Of a stretch of DNA of 43,530 nucleotides, positions 9,267-18,295 are shown piece by piece (the first letter of the stretch is position 1; each line of letters opens with the position of its first letter). The stretch is from Schlesneria paludicola DSM 18645 (GTDB taxonomy: Bacteria > Planctomycetota > Planctomycetia > Planctomycetales > Planctomycetaceae). The translations under genes were made by a program, and so were the position numbers. The notes beneath the pieces were generated by a model that made no database searches, had not been told where the DNA came from, and saw nothing but the letters and a program-made list of their open reading frames with translations. Location of the stretch: assembly GCA_945869955.1 (NCBI GenBank), contig CAMBQP010000019.1, positions 1 through 43,530 on the forward strand, read 5' to 3'.

Positions 9267-10058
9267 ATGTCCGATCAATCCACCTCCCACGATCACAGTA
9301 TTGTTGTTCCAGACGCCGTCGAGCACGAGCGTCTGTTAGAGTCTTTTTTGAAGTTCGAAAAGAACTTTCACAAGAACTACTTTCCACTTTGGCTCGGAAC
9401 ACTGATTGGCCCGTTGGTCGTCACGCTGGTTCTGTTTGGCGTGATTTATGTTGTTTCCGGACCCAAGTTTTGCTGGGAACTGCTGGTCGCAACCGGATTT
9501 TCTTTCGCGTTTCTGGGTCGGTTTTCGATCATTACGCCGTTTCCCGGTTTAACCCCCTATGACCTGTTCTGGATGGTGACCTATCAGGACGCCATGGTCG
9601 CGTTGTTCTTTGCGTTCCACGTCGGTTTCATGTTCCGGGTCCCCTGGATCGGCCCCAAGATTGCCTCGCTTTCGAGTGACAGTGAATTTATTCTGGCACA
9701 CCAGCCCTGGATGAAGCGGATGACGTTCCTGGGACTACTCGCCTTTATCGCCTTTCCACTGGCGGCAACGGGAAGTGTTGGTGGTGCAATTTTTGGTCGG
9801 TTGCTGGGCCTCTCGCGCTGGGCCATCTTTTGGGGGAGTACGATTGGTGCGGTGGTTGGGAATGCCGCGATGTTATTTCTGGTCGTGGCGGTGAAAGACA
9901 GTTTGCCCGAGAACCTGCAGGACAACATCTTCATCAAGTGGGGCGGGATACCGATCATCATTCTGATCATCGTCTTCCTGGAACGCCGCTACTCGGCCAT
10001 GAAGCGCGCATTCGAGGCACAAAAAGCCCCGCAATCGGCTCCGACCGACCCCACGTAG
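9267..10058 (+). CDS. Membrane protein, possibly of the COG2426 / small multidrug export-like family
   Basis: A 263-residue protein with a hydrophilic N-terminus (about 45 residues) and five or so hydrophobic segments. The part FIAFPLAATGSVGGAIFGRL, followed by a run of small residues and a further helix with a GAVVGNAAM stretch, resembles the conserved Pro/Thr-Gly loop of COG2426 (PF06695) proteins. The family name implies export, but the function is poorly established. I start it at ATG 9267; a TTG at 9216 in frame would add 17 residues and lies on the nuo terminator. It could be a separate unit, since the hairpin at 9180-9211 precedes it. The family call is from pattern resemblance only. 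Confidence 0.5.
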   Translation: MSDQSTSHDHSIVVPDAVEHERLLESFLKFEKNFHKNYFPLWLGTLIGPLVVTLVLFGVIYVVSGPKFCWELLVATGFSFAFLGRFSIITPFPGLTPYDLFWMVTYQDAMVALFFAFHVGFMFRVPWIGPKIASLSSDSEFILAHQPWMKRMTFLGLLAFIAFPLAATGSVGGAIFGRLLGLSRWAIFWGSTIGAVVGNAAMLFLVVAVKDSLPENLQDNIFIKWGGIPIIILIIVFLERRYSAMKRAFEAQKAPQSAPTDPT

Positions 10059-10089
10059 CACCCCCGAGCCATCCCCGAAAACCCAGGCC

Positions 10090-10170
10090 ATCACCCTATC
10101 GGTCCCATAACCCTATCGGTCCCATCACCCTATCAGTCCCATCGGTCCTATCAGTCGCATAAGTCCTATT
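10090..10170 (+). repeat. Degenerate short tandem repeat (CCTATCGGTCCCAT-type)
   Basis: About five imperfect copies of a 14-19 base unit, CCTATCGGTCCCATAA and variants (CCTATCAGTCCCAT, CCTATCAGTCGCAT), lie directly after the preceding gene. They are non-coding on both strands and fall between two convergent genes. Confidence 0.7.
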
Positions 10171-10309
10171 CTTCTCGACTTTACGTGATCCGATGTCTTG
10201 TTAAATAGCCTCTGGTCGCTGCTGCCTATAAGTGCATTCCGAGTATTAACCGCGAAAACCTTCGTTGGTGATCTGGATTACGAGCGAAATTTGTTGTCGG
10301 AAACGCAAT

Positions 10310-10330
10310 CTGGGATAAGCCGTATCCCAG
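10310..10330. other. Perfect hairpin between convergent genes
   Basis: CTGGGATA (10310-10317) and TATCCCAG (10323-10330) form an eight-bp stem with a five-base loop. It lies in the 343-base gap between the membrane protein on the + strand and the end of the minus-strand gene at 10402, so it may end either transcript. No T-run is present on either side. Apart from this and the short repeat at 10090-10170, I see nothing in the gap. Confidence 0.4.
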
Positions 10331-10401
10331 CAGTTCCCAGCAGGGAAGTCGTAAAACTCAGGTCGTCCGCTGGGATGGCCGCCGTGGTAGCCAAGTCTCT
10401 G

Positions 10402-12327
10402 TTAGTTCGGCATGCCGGAGGGTGGTTGGCCAGGCGCCATCATTTGGCCCGGTGCGCCACCTGGAGGTCCACCGGGTGCCCCCCCTGGAGGACCCATTTG
10501 TCCCGGCATCATCTGGTTCTGCATCCCGGCGGGTGCTCCCGCAGCGGGTGCTCCGCCCGCTGGGGCTGCGGCACTCTCGGAATAACGGATGGGGAGTACT
10601 TCAACCGCAAAGGCGGCGATGATCATCCCAATCACCGAGAGGATCGAGAACAGGTACTGGAAAAACAAAGTCTGGCGATACTCCCAGTTCTTCGAGACGA
10701 AGATAAAGCCGGGAATAATGGGAATCAGATTCAACGATCCCCACATTGCACTATCCTGATAGCCGTCTTTGATGCCGTTGATATGGGCCACGATCCACGA
10801 GAGAATCATGCCGATCAGCATTCCTCCGACGATCCCTTTCGTGGTCCCTGCGTCGGTGAACGAACCGTACAACATTCCCCCCACCAGCCCCACCAAACCA
10901 AACACCATCACAAAGACAAAGCCGTCGACACCGTGCTGGACAAGGGTTTTTGGCTTGTCGTCTTCGTCTTCGTCCCGTTTTTCTTTTGCCTTATATTTAT
11001 ACTCTTTCAGCTTGTCGACCAGTTCGAGCGACGCCTTGTTGTAGTACGTGAACTGACCGTTGGTTCGCATGTTAAACAGGCTGGTAAAACCATTGATCAG
11101 TGCCATCACGGCAAGGATCACACAGGGGAGAATCAGCGGCTTCAGGTTCACGGATCGGGTCTCGGGCAACGGTTCCAGTACTGGTGCTTTTTGACCTTTT
11201 TTCTGGGTGTTCGGATTCTGAATCCGTTGAAATTTAATCCGCTCGATGCGGGCATTCTCTTCCATGATGTTCACAATGCCGGAAATCTCTTCTCCAGAGA
11301 CTGCCGCAATCGTGGCGACTCCCGCGATATTGGGAATGTTGGTGATCAGAAACCAAAGGATCCAAACCGAAAGCGGCTTCAGGTTTTTGAGCCACACGGG
11401 GACCATCTTCCAGACCATCCAGCCTTTGTATTGCACCGGCATCGACATGTGTGACATGACGACGGGAAGCATCCAGACCGCCGGAATCGATCCGATTCCG
11501 ACACAAAGGGGCAAGACAAAACTCGGCATCCCAGAATAGTTGACCAGCAGATAACCGAGTCCGGCGGGGAGTGCCACCAGTGGCAACAGAACGACGATGC
11601 TCCAGAAAATAAACGCCCCTCCCATGGCACTCGCCAGGAAAAAGTCGAAGTTTAATTTTTTGAATTTGTCTTTTCGTTCCAGTGTCAGCTTGATGACTTC
11701 GGTATCGAGAAACCACATCCAGCCGGGGATCACGAGGAAGCTGATGGTGAAACAGAGCGCCAGAAAGGCGCGCGGTGGCCACATCGAAATCCAGAGGTAC
11801 AGAAAGGCACAGCTCAGTGCAATCGCGAGGCAGACCAGCGTATACAGGACCGTTCGCCAGGCGAGAAAAATGTTGCGACCAACGAATTTCCACGCTTCTT
11901 TTACCAGCCCCGGATAAAAATCGGCCGGATCCGGCCCCTTCATCGCCCGCTTTTTGGCTCGAACTCCCAGCCCCCCTGCGGTGGTATCGTAGCCACATTC
12001 AGGGCATTCCGAGTCTTCTTCGTCATGATACTGCATGTCGAAGCCGCACTTAGGACAAATACGGGCTTCAGTATCCTCGGCCCGACGCAGATCGAGATTT
12101 CCCAGACCTTCTTCGCTGTCGATCACCTGCGTTGCTTTTTTTGGCTTCGGCTTCGAGGTCGTTGATTTGGGGCGGGGCCGGGAGCTAGAACTGGAACTGT
12201 CACTGTCATCCTCGGCGGGAACCGAAATCCGCGTGTCGCATTGTGGACATTTGACAGCCTTCCCGCGCGCAGCATCCGGGACCGACAGAACCTTGTCACA
12301 AGTCGTACATTTCACTTTGACGGGCAT
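10402..12327 (-). CDS. Large membrane protein with two N-terminal zinc ribbons
   Basis: A 641-residue protein. Residues 1-36 form an MJ0042-like zinc finger with Cys at 7, 10, 27 and 30 (KCTTC ... KCPQC). An acidic/Ser-rich linker (DDSDSSSSSS) follows, then a second ribbon with Cys 91, 94, 108 and 111 (CPKC ... CPEC). From about residue 150 on there are several hydrophobic helices, interrupted by a charged coiled-coil-like segment rich in Lys and Glu (KLKEYKYKAKEKRDEDEDD). The C-terminus is a Pro/Gly/Met/Gln-rich tail. I start at ATG 12327 because the zinc finger normally begins such proteins; the frame stays open upstream to 12534. Many planctomycete proteins have this layout with no known function. 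A role in sensing or membrane organisation would be a guess. Confidence 0.75.
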   Translation of the reverse strand: MPVKVKCTTCDKVLSVPDAARGKAVKCPQCDTRISVPAEDDSDSSSSSSRPRPKSTTSKPKPKKATQVIDSEEGLGNLDLRRAEDTEARICPKCGFDMQYHDEEDSECPECGYDTTAGGLGVRAKKRAMKGPDPADFYPGLVKEAWKFVGRNIFLAWRTVLYTLVCLAIALSCAFLYLWISMWPPRAFLALCFTISFLVIPGWMWFLDTEVIKLTLERKDKFKKLNFDFFLASAMGGAFIFWSIVVLLPLVALPAGLGYLLVNYSGMPSFVLPLCVGIGSIPAVWMLPVVMSHMSMPVQYKGWMVWKMVPVWLKNLKPLSVWILWFLITNIPNIAGVATIAAVSGEEISGIVNIMEENARIERIKFQRIQNPNTQKKGQKAPVLEPLPETRSVNLKPLILPCVILAVMALINGFTSLFNMRTNGQFTYYNKASLELVDKLKEYKYKAKEKRDEDEDDKPKTLVQHGVDGFVFVMVFGLVGLVGGMLYGSFTDAGTTKGIVGGMLIGMILSWIVAHINGIKDGYQDSAMWGSLNLIPIIPGFIFVSKNWEYRQTLFFQYLFSILSVIGMIIAAFAVEVLPIRYSESAAAPAGGAPAAGAPAGMQNQMMPGQMGPPGGAPGGPPGGAPGQMMAPGQPPSGMPN

Positions 12328-12697
12328 CGTTGAAAGGCCTTCTAAATCAGCAGTGAATGCGAAACGATCATGCCCAACTTCCAGAAACGTGCCGAGAGAC
12401 CGCAGCCAACCGCTGGGGGTGGCTTGTAGGAGACTCAGCTTCCTGCGACGAAGCGAACCATACCGATTGCAAAGTCGGTATGATATCGAAATGAAAACTT
12501 GAACCGGTGTGTGAAACCCAACACCCCGACCCAAACGAGACCGGCACGATCATTGCATCAACAGTACTGTGGTTTTGATCTTAAGCAAGTTACTCCACGA
12601 CGGAGAGAATTCAAGTCACTTTCTGTCGTCGTGACGTTTTGCTGGCCCCGATCGGTCTGTTTCCCTGGTTGATTATGGGTTGCCAGCCATCCTGTTC
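12328..12697. other. Intergenic region with an inverted repeat
   Basis: A 370-base gap between two minus-strand genes. CATACCGA (12459-12466) and TCGGTATG (12475-12482) are a perfect eight-base inverted repeat with an eight-base centre. It lies about 130 bases upstream of the zinc-ribbon gene, so it may be an operator or part of its leader. I see no coding sequence here. Confidence 0.4.
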
Positions 12698-13915
12698 TCA
12701 CCGCTGGCTCTCACGGCGGACGGCGGTGGTCTCACGGTGGAAGATCAGTCGCGACTGGTGCCGACACGGAATTCCCCCAACAAATATCGGTGAAGTCCTG
12801 ATCGTTCTGGTCACCTCTTCTTCATGGATGGATTCATCACCGGTCGATTCTTCGTCTTTTTGCTGCACGCCATGTTCCCGAGCCCCATGCACCCAAACCC
12901 CATGCTCATAAAGCCTTAGCAACCGTCGCCAACCGAGACTCAGCCGCCCCATGGTCCAGCGGGCATTGATATCCTGCAGCGGACGAATTTGCCGAGCTCC
13001 TGTTGAGTCTCGGTAGGACATGGCGTCAATCCCCAGTGGACCGAAATAGCCCTGCGCTTGGAGGGTTTCGGCTGCACGCAGCCCCACCGTGATGGCGGCA
13101 GCCCAATCGTGGTGATCCCACTGCGAATCCGAGGAATTTCCCGGTTGATCCTCGGGATGATCCTCGGAATGATCCTGCGAATGATCCTGCGAAAACATGC
13201 TCCCCGCATATTGCCCGCGTTCGTCGACCCGCATCGGTGTCACCCCCATCAAACGGGGTGATCCAGTCGCCGGAACTTCGAATTGCATCCCGATTTCCTC
13301 GATCCGCTCAACCCACGGTTCGAGAAAGACGACCCCCTGAGCCAAAATTCGCCGCCGAATCCAATTCATTTCGGCAGCGGTCGCTGGCCCCCGACCGAGA
13401 ATCCGTTCCCGTGCTGACATACTGAACAAGGCTTTGACGACCCAGCGTTCGTTTGACGCGAGCAATCGCGGCAGCGCCGTCTGGAATTGCTCAACCGATT
13501 CGATTCGAGCCGCATCCGGTAAGCCGACACTCCAGCGCTGTTCCAGTTCTGCAGATGTCGCCCGGGAGTTGGCCCACCGGATCGCCTCGTCCGTCGGTGC
13601 ATTCATCTGCCACCCAGACCGAGTTCCCCATTTGCGGACTTCGTCAGACCAACCCCAGGGAATCAGTTCCGTCTGGCGGGGAACATGGGCCAGCGAGGTG
13701 ATCGGGATGACGTTGGGCAACTGATTCTGCACGGCCTCGACCCAGAACTGTGTGTCGATGGGGGACGGGGTCCAGATCAGGTCGCCATCGTCAGCGATCG
13801 CCAGCCAGGACGAGGCGAGTTCCGCATTCAGCCGCTTTAAGGCCTGAGAAGGTTCATTGCCAGCATCCGCTAACCGATGTTCAAAATCAAAATTGCCGTA
13901 AAACAAACGGGGCAT
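12698..13915 (-). CDS. ATP-grasp-like protein with an inserted tandem repeat
   Basis: A 405-residue soluble protein. It resembles ATP-grasp ligases: WVVKALFSMSARERI around residues 158-172 looks like the nucleotide-binding lysine strand (K161), a strand with FLEPWVERIEE (197-207) follows, and DINARWTMGRLSL (315-327) matches the metal-binding (E/D)xNxR motif near the end of the fold. Between them an insert of four four-residue units (QDHS, QDHS, EDHP, EDQP; 243-258) is encoded by 12-base tandem repeats. The substrate is unknown. The last 60 residues are charged and low in complexity. ATG 13915 has only a weak purine-rich site upstream. The fold assignment is by motif only. Confidence 0.6.
   Translation of the reverse strand: MPRLFYGNFDFEHRLADAGNEPSQALKRLNAELASSWLAIADDGDLIWTPSPIDTQFWVEAVQNQLPNVIPITSLAHVPRQTELIPWGWSDEVRKWGTRSGWQMNAPTDEAIRWANSRATSAELEQRWSVGLPDAARIESVEQFQTALPRLLASNERWVVKALFSMSARERILGRGPATAAEMNWIRRRILAQGVVFLEPWVERIEEIGMQFEVPATGSPRLMGVTPMRVDERGQYAGSMFSQDHSQDHSEDHPEDQPGNSSDSQWDHHDWAAAITVGLRAAETLQAQGYFGPLGIDAMSYRDSTGARQIRPLQDINARWTMGRLSLGWRRLLRLYEHGVWVHGAREHGVQQKDEESTGDESIHEEEVTRTIRTSPIFVGGIPCRHQSRLIFHRETTAVRRESQR
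13146..13193 (-). repeat. Four 12-bp tandem repeats inside the ATP-grasp-like gene
   Basis: TGATCCTSGRRA units at 13146, 13158, 13170 and 13182, each 12 bases; the last two are identical. Because the unit is a multiple of three, copy number can change without a frameshift. It encodes an Asp/His/Ser-rich loop. Confidence 0.85.
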
Positions 13916-14071
13916 CGAGCAAAACTCTTTCTTCGCAGGGGGTGGGCTTCACCGGAATCGGTGCTGGCGGGGAACTCGAGTCCACCATTCATGGAAGGGA
14001 CTGGGACGTTACGGTCTGCTCATTCATGGTGCTCGCCTGACGCGACTTCTCTGTTCCCGGTCTTCACGCTG

Positions 14072-14139
14072 TTAAATGTCTTCACTGTTTAATTGTCTTC
14101 ACTGTTTGAATGTCTTCCATGTGTTAAACGTCTTCACTG
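14072..14139 (+). repeat. Imperfect tandem repeat upstream of the AroD/AroE-like gene
   Basis: Four copies of a 16-19 base unit, TTAAATGTCTTCACTG, TTTAATTGTCTTCACTG, TTTGAATGTCTTCCATGTG and TTAAACGTCTTCACTG, lie in the 317-base gap between divergent genes (13916-14232). A more diverged copy may precede at about 14051. The gap must hold promoters for both neighbours, but I could not define them. A GGGAG at 14215-14219 is the likely ribosome site for the next gene. Confidence 0.75.
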
Positions 14140-14232
14140 TGGCATTGGGCAGACTTTCTTCCGTATGATGCTAAGTACGTAATTTTCGACTTCGGATGTT
14201 GCTGTTGGTCCTGTGGGAGCTTGTCGCATCAA

Positions 14233-15690
14233 ATGATCTGTATTTCCGTCACCCCCGAATCGCGTCAACTCGCCAAGGTTGACATTTATAACGCCGCGAA
14301 TCAATGCGATTTGGTGGAAGTCTGCCTCGACCGGCTTGTGAAAGAGCCCGATGTCAAAGACATGATCTCGGGTTCCAAGAAGCCGGTGCTGATTTCCTGC
14401 CGACCTCCCGAGGAGGGAGGGAAGTTTGACGGAACCGAGGAAGAACGTCTCGCCTTGTTGCGACAGGCCATCATCGCCGGGCCCGACTATGTGGAACTCG
14501 ACCCCGCCACGGCGATGAAGATCCCTCGTTTCGGTAAGACGCAACGAGTCATCAGTTTTGCCAGCATGACACGCCCGCTCACGGATGTCGACGAGGCCTT
14601 CGAAGAGGCGGCTCGCTGTAAGGGTGACATTGTCAAGTTCACCTGGCCGACGGATGTCCTAGAAGCCGCATGGCCGCTGCTGGCTGCCGTCAGTCAGAAA
14701 CGACTGCTCCCCGTAGTCGGCCTGGGTCTGGGGCGCTGCGGATTGACCTTTTCACTGCTCGGCCGCAAGTATGGTTCACCTTGGATTTACGCGGCCCTGG
14801 AAAAAGGGATGGAGGCTTTTCCCGGTCAACCGACTGTTGGTGAGCTGGATGATGTTTACCGCTGGCGGCAGGTTGATTCCAAAACACGCTTCATCGGCGT
14901 CGTCGGCGAAGGGGTGATCGAGCATGCCATCTCGAAAATTCTGAACGCCGCATTTGACCTCTCGGGGATGAACACCCGCTGCCTGCCGCTCGACTTCTCG
15001 TCGCTCGACCAACTGCCGAAAATGCTCGATATCCTGAAAGTTCCGGCAATCATTGCGACCCCCCTGGCAGGCCGACGGATCGCAGGATTGGCCGCAACGG
15101 GGGATGAGGTTGCTACGGCGGCCCAGTATGGTGATGTGGTCATCAAAACCGGCAATGGCTGGCAGGCACATAACCTGGTCTGGAAATCGGCTTTGCGGTC
15201 TCTGGAAGCGAAACTCGGAAAACAATCGGCCGAGGATCGGCCGCTGGATAAACGGAACACGATGATCATCGGCTCGGGAGGGCTGGCGATTTCGATGGCG
15301 CACGGGATTAAACGTCGCCAGGGTCTGGTCAGCATTTGTGCCGGGGACGAAGTTGAGGCCCAGAAGATCGCTCAGTCATCCGAATTGCGATTCGTCCCTG
15401 TTGCCAAGCTGTACGAAACATTGGTCGACGTGATCGTTCTGACGACCAACACGCTGGATTTTGGTTCCAAAAAGTCCGCACTGAATCCGTCCCTGTTACG
15501 CCAGGGGATGACCGTCATGGACCTCAGCGAAATGCCGGGGGAATCACGATACACCCGAGAAGCCCGAGATCGAGGCTGCAAGGTTGTTGAGCCCGCCGAA
15601 ATTTTTGCCGACTATCTCGGCTCGCTGTTCAAATCCTTAACGGGTCAAGAACTGCCGATGGAAGCGTTTGCGCAGGGGTTGAGCGATTGA
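14233..15690 (+). CDS. AroD-AroE-like two-domain protein with apparently degenerate active sites
   Basis: A 485-residue protein. Residues 1-215 follow type I 3-dehydroquinate dehydratase: LVEVCLDRL, RPPEEGG, GDIVKF (Schiff-base lysine about 135) and FPGQPTVGEL. Residues 220-485 follow shikimate dehydrogenase, with a GSGGLA nucleotide loop (347-352). By eye against E. coli AroD, Glu46, Arg82, Glu86, Lys170 and Gln236 have counterparts, but His143 is Ala, Arg48 is Cys and Arg213 is Ser. Against E. coli AroE, the Lys65 position in the NVTxPxK motif reads Ala and the NTD motif Asp102 is absent. It may be an inactive, diverged or regulatory shikimate-pathway protein. ATG 14233 is chosen; TTG 14221 is possible, and GGGAG at 14215-14219 fits neither spacing well. 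Databases would likely label it AroD/AroE. Confidence 0.75.
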   Translation: MICISVTPESRQLAKVDIYNAANQCDLVEVCLDRLVKEPDVKDMISGSKKPVLISCRPPEEGGKFDGTEEERLALLRQAIIAGPDYVELDPATAMKIPRFGKTQRVISFASMTRPLTDVDEAFEEAARCKGDIVKFTWPTDVLEAAWPLLAAVSQKRLLPVVGLGLGRCGLTFSLLGRKYGSPWIYAALEKGMEAFPGQPTVGELDDVYRWRQVDSKTRFIGVVGEGVIEHAISKILNAAFDLSGMNTRCLPLDFSSLDQLPKMLDILKVPAIIATPLAGRRIAGLAATGDEVATAAQYGDVVIKTGNGWQAHNLVWKSALRSLEAKLGKQSAEDRPLDKRNTMIIGSGGLAISMAHGIKRRQGLVSICAGDEVEAQKIAQSSELRFVPVAKLYETLVDVIVLTTNTLDFGSKKSALNPSLLRQGMTVMDLSEMPGESRYTREARDRGCKVVEPAEIFADYLGSLFKSLTGQELPMEAFAQGLSD

Positions 15691-15749
15691 TCGCGAGAAT
15701 CTGGCGGGTGCGCTCACGTTTCTGGCTCTTTCAGCGTATCATACCATTG

Positions 15750-15774
15750 CCGATTGCGAACCGGTCGCAATCGG
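15750..15774 (+). terminator. Perfect 10-bp hairpin after the AroD/AroE-like gene
   Basis: CCGATTGCGA (15750-15759) and TCGCAATCGG (15765-15774) pair perfectly around a five-base loop, 60 bases past the stop at 15690. There is no T-run. Its position supports placing the next start at 15795 rather than at the TTG overlapping the previous stop. Confidence 0.5.
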
Positions 15775-15794
15775 CCTCAAAGAGAATCCCCTTG

Positions 15795-18212
15795 ATGTCG
15801 GTGTTTCGATTGCCTGCCCAACCCCATCACATCATCGTCAAACCGACTTCGTCCGATCCGCAATCGTTGAGTCGCGCGGTCGCGGAATCCCTATTTGGAC
15901 TCTTGGCAGTCACCCATGCGGTTACCCGTGCGACTCTTGGGCTCGGTAGGGACCCACTTCGAATCGGTTTCCTCTTCATACTGTGGGGAATCTGTTGTGC
16001 ATCATTCGTCTCGGCGGGGATCGCCTCGGCAGGGATCGATTCGGCCAGCCCGATCGCGACGATCCAGGGAACACCGACTGTCGGCTGGAAGGGGAATTAT
16101 CTGGTCGGCCGCTGGGCGCGAGTCGTCGTTCCCGTGCATGTCGATACGGTCGGTACGGATGGTCCCTTCCTGAACCTGAACAGTCAAATCACGGCAATTG
16201 ACCCGGATGGCCATCGCGTTCGGTTTCTCTCCCCCACGCAAACGCTTGGTCCAGGTGATCACCTGCTGGAAGGATTGATCAAAGTTGGTCGGTTGAATGG
16301 GGATTTGGAAATTCGGCTCGCACGGGATGATGGCACTCAAGAGGCGATGCTCACGGGTGTTGCCGGAAAGTCCGATTGGGTCCCCTTGCCACTGCTGCCT
16401 GCCACCCGCTTGATCGTCACCGTCGGAAAACCGGCCGGCTTTGAATCCATTGCGAGTTCGGTCAGTACTGGCTTGCAGGTGAAAGTGGTGGAAATCGAGG
16501 CGAGCGATCTCCCCACGAATGGCCTTGCCTTCGATGGGGTTTATTCGTTGGTCATTGCCGGGACTGCTGATCTGCAGCCGGGTCAAATTGACGCTCTGCA
16601 AGCATGGGTTGCAGCGGGGGGCCGGCTCATCATTTCGTTGCCAACCGACCAGGCCGCGGCGAGAAAATCGTTACCCGAATGGGTGCCAGTCCGGATTGCC
16701 GAACAGCCGATCACGGTGCGTGAGTTTGGTGGACTCGAAGCCTTTTCAGGAAAAAACCTGCGCATTCCTCAGACATCCAGCCTGACGATCCCCAAGCTGG
16801 AAATTGATTCGGGTGAGGTTCTGGCGGCGAGTCGTGCGAATCCGTTTCTGGTGCGAGTCCCCTCGGGAATCGGTTCGGTGGCGGTGCTCGCCATGGATTT
16901 GACCACCAGCCCGCTGAAGGATTGGAAGGGGCTCACCCCCTTTTGTGCTCGACTGACCGGGAACAGCCAGAATTCCGATTCGATTGAAAAAGGGGTCAAC
17001 AAAGGGATTAACAAGGGGGCTCAGCTGAGTTCCACAGGGATCACCGACTTATCGACGCAGATTCATGCGATTCAAGATCACTTTGATGAAGTGAAACGGG
17101 TCTCTCCGTGGTTTGCGATGATCGGGTTGCTCGGCCTGCTCTTGATCATCGGTCCGCTGGATTACCTGATTGTGCATCGTTTGTTGAAACGTCCGCACTG
17201 GACATGGATCACCTTCCCCCTGTTTGTCGTGGGGACCTCCGTCGTGGCCTCGGCTCTCGCCAATTCCTCGAATGGACGCTCCTTTCGGGCCAATCAGTTG
17301 AATATCGTGAATGTCGATGTCAGTTCCAACTCGGTTCATGCTCGACATTACCTGAGTCTTTACAGTCCCCAGACGGTCCAAACTTCGCTCACGATGGAAC
17401 CGGTTTCTTTGATCAAGGATCCACAGCAAAAGCCGGTTGGGCGAATCAGTTGGGAAGGGGTTCCGGAAGCGACTTTTGGCGGGATGTTGCGAGAAAAAGG
17501 GCTCGAGCAAGGAGCCTTATACGAACAGCCGGCGAATGGCGAACTGAATCAAATTCCGATTATGCAGTGGAGCTCGAAGTCGCTGGTCGGCGACAGCATC
17601 TCGTCCGCTGAGGGGTTGGTCGAATGTCAGCTGCGGGCAACTCCTGCAGGAAGCCTGACGGGAACGATTTTGCATCGATTCGCAACCCCGATCGAAGACT
17701 GGATGATCGTCTATCAAAATCGCGTTTACCGCCAGCTGAAATCCCGCGACGATCCCCGCTCGATTCCACTCAAGCAAGAGCAAGTCTGGCGCGTCGAACA
17801 ACCGAGTGTCTTTCAGCGGGAATTGCGACCTTACCTGACGGGAATCCTGACAATGGCGACCCCCCGTTTTGGTGCGCGGGCCGCGAGCGATCCCGCACAT
17901 CAGCATTCGTCCTACGACCCGTTGTCGCTGGATCCACTCAATGTCATCCGGATCCTGACCTTTCACGATGAAGTGGGCGGGGAACGTTACACCGGTTTGA
18001 CCAATCAAATGCTGCATGACCAGGACTGCTCGCAATTGATCAAACTCGGACGTGCCGTGCTGTTTGGACGTATCGATCAACCCCTGGCGACCCTGCGGCA
18101 GGATCAACAGGTCTTAACTCCTGATCGCGAAGCCTCGTTTGTTCGCCTGATCCTTCCCGTCTACAAGTCGGGAGAACTGATGAACGATTTGAAACGCGTT
18201 GTCCCTGACTAG
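15795..18212 (+). CDS. Large membrane-anchored protein with a glutamine-amidotransferase-like segment
   Basis: An 805-residue protein not assigned to a named family with certainty. A hydrophobic segment at about residues 55-78 looks like a signal or anchor. Residues about 250-282 contain VIAGTADLQPGQIDALQAWVAAGGRLIISL, the pattern of class I glutamine-amidotransferase-like or DUF4350-type domains, but I see no catalytic Cys-His pair. Two transmembrane helices lie at about 437-460 and 468-486, and the rest is probably extracytoplasmic beta structure. The ABC ATPase gene follows in the same direction after 83 bases, so the two may work together. I start at ATG 15795, with AAAGAGA at 15779-15785; the frame also runs back to TTG 15687, across the hairpin at 15750-15774. 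Confidence 0.6.
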   Translation: MSVFRLPAQPHHIIVKPTSSDPQSLSRAVAESLFGLLAVTHAVTRATLGLGRDPLRIGFLFILWGICCASFVSAGIASAGIDSASPIATIQGTPTVGWKGNYLVGRWARVVVPVHVDTVGTDGPFLNLNSQITAIDPDGHRVRFLSPTQTLGPGDHLLEGLIKVGRLNGDLEIRLARDDGTQEAMLTGVAGKSDWVPLPLLPATRLIVTVGKPAGFESIASSVSTGLQVKVVEIEASDLPTNGLAFDGVYSLVIAGTADLQPGQIDALQAWVAAGGRLIISLPTDQAAARKSLPEWVPVRIAEQPITVREFGGLEAFSGKNLRIPQTSSLTIPKLEIDSGEVLAASRANPFLVRVPSGIGSVAVLAMDLTTSPLKDWKGLTPFCARLTGNSQNSDSIEKGVNKGINKGAQLSSTGITDLSTQIHAIQDHFDEVKRVSPWFAMIGLLGLLLIIGPLDYLIVHRLLKRPHWTWITFPLFVVGTSVVASALANSSNGRSFRANQLNIVNVDVSSNSVHARHYLSLYSPQTVQTSLTMEPVSLIKDPQQKPVGRISWEGVPEATFGGMLREKGLEQGALYEQPANGELNQIPIMQWSSKSLVGDSISSAEGLVECQLRATPAGSLTGTILHRFATPIEDWMIVYQNRVYRQLKSRDDPRSIPLKQEQVWRVEQPSVFQRELRPYLTGILTMATPRFGARAASDPAHQHSSYDPLSLDPLNVIRILTFHDEVGGERYTGLTNQMLHDQDCSQLIKLGRAVLFGRIDQPLATLRQDQQVLTPDREASFVRLILPVYKSGELMNDLKRVVPD

Positions 18213-18295
18213 TGACGGACGTTCCTGACCGATTTTTCGACAATTTGTTTCGCATCCGGCCCCGATTTTTCCTCATTACGCTTTGACTGACGATC

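Noticed and set aside
10198-11454. A 418-residue frame on the + strand
   Set aside because: It is antisense to the zinc-ribbon membrane protein gene, is Cys/His/Gln-rich with no domain sense, and the minus-strand gene has clear motifs.
13146-13193. Possible CRISPR-like repeats
   Set aside because: Repeats are 12 bases with no spacers and lie in frame within a coding sequence.
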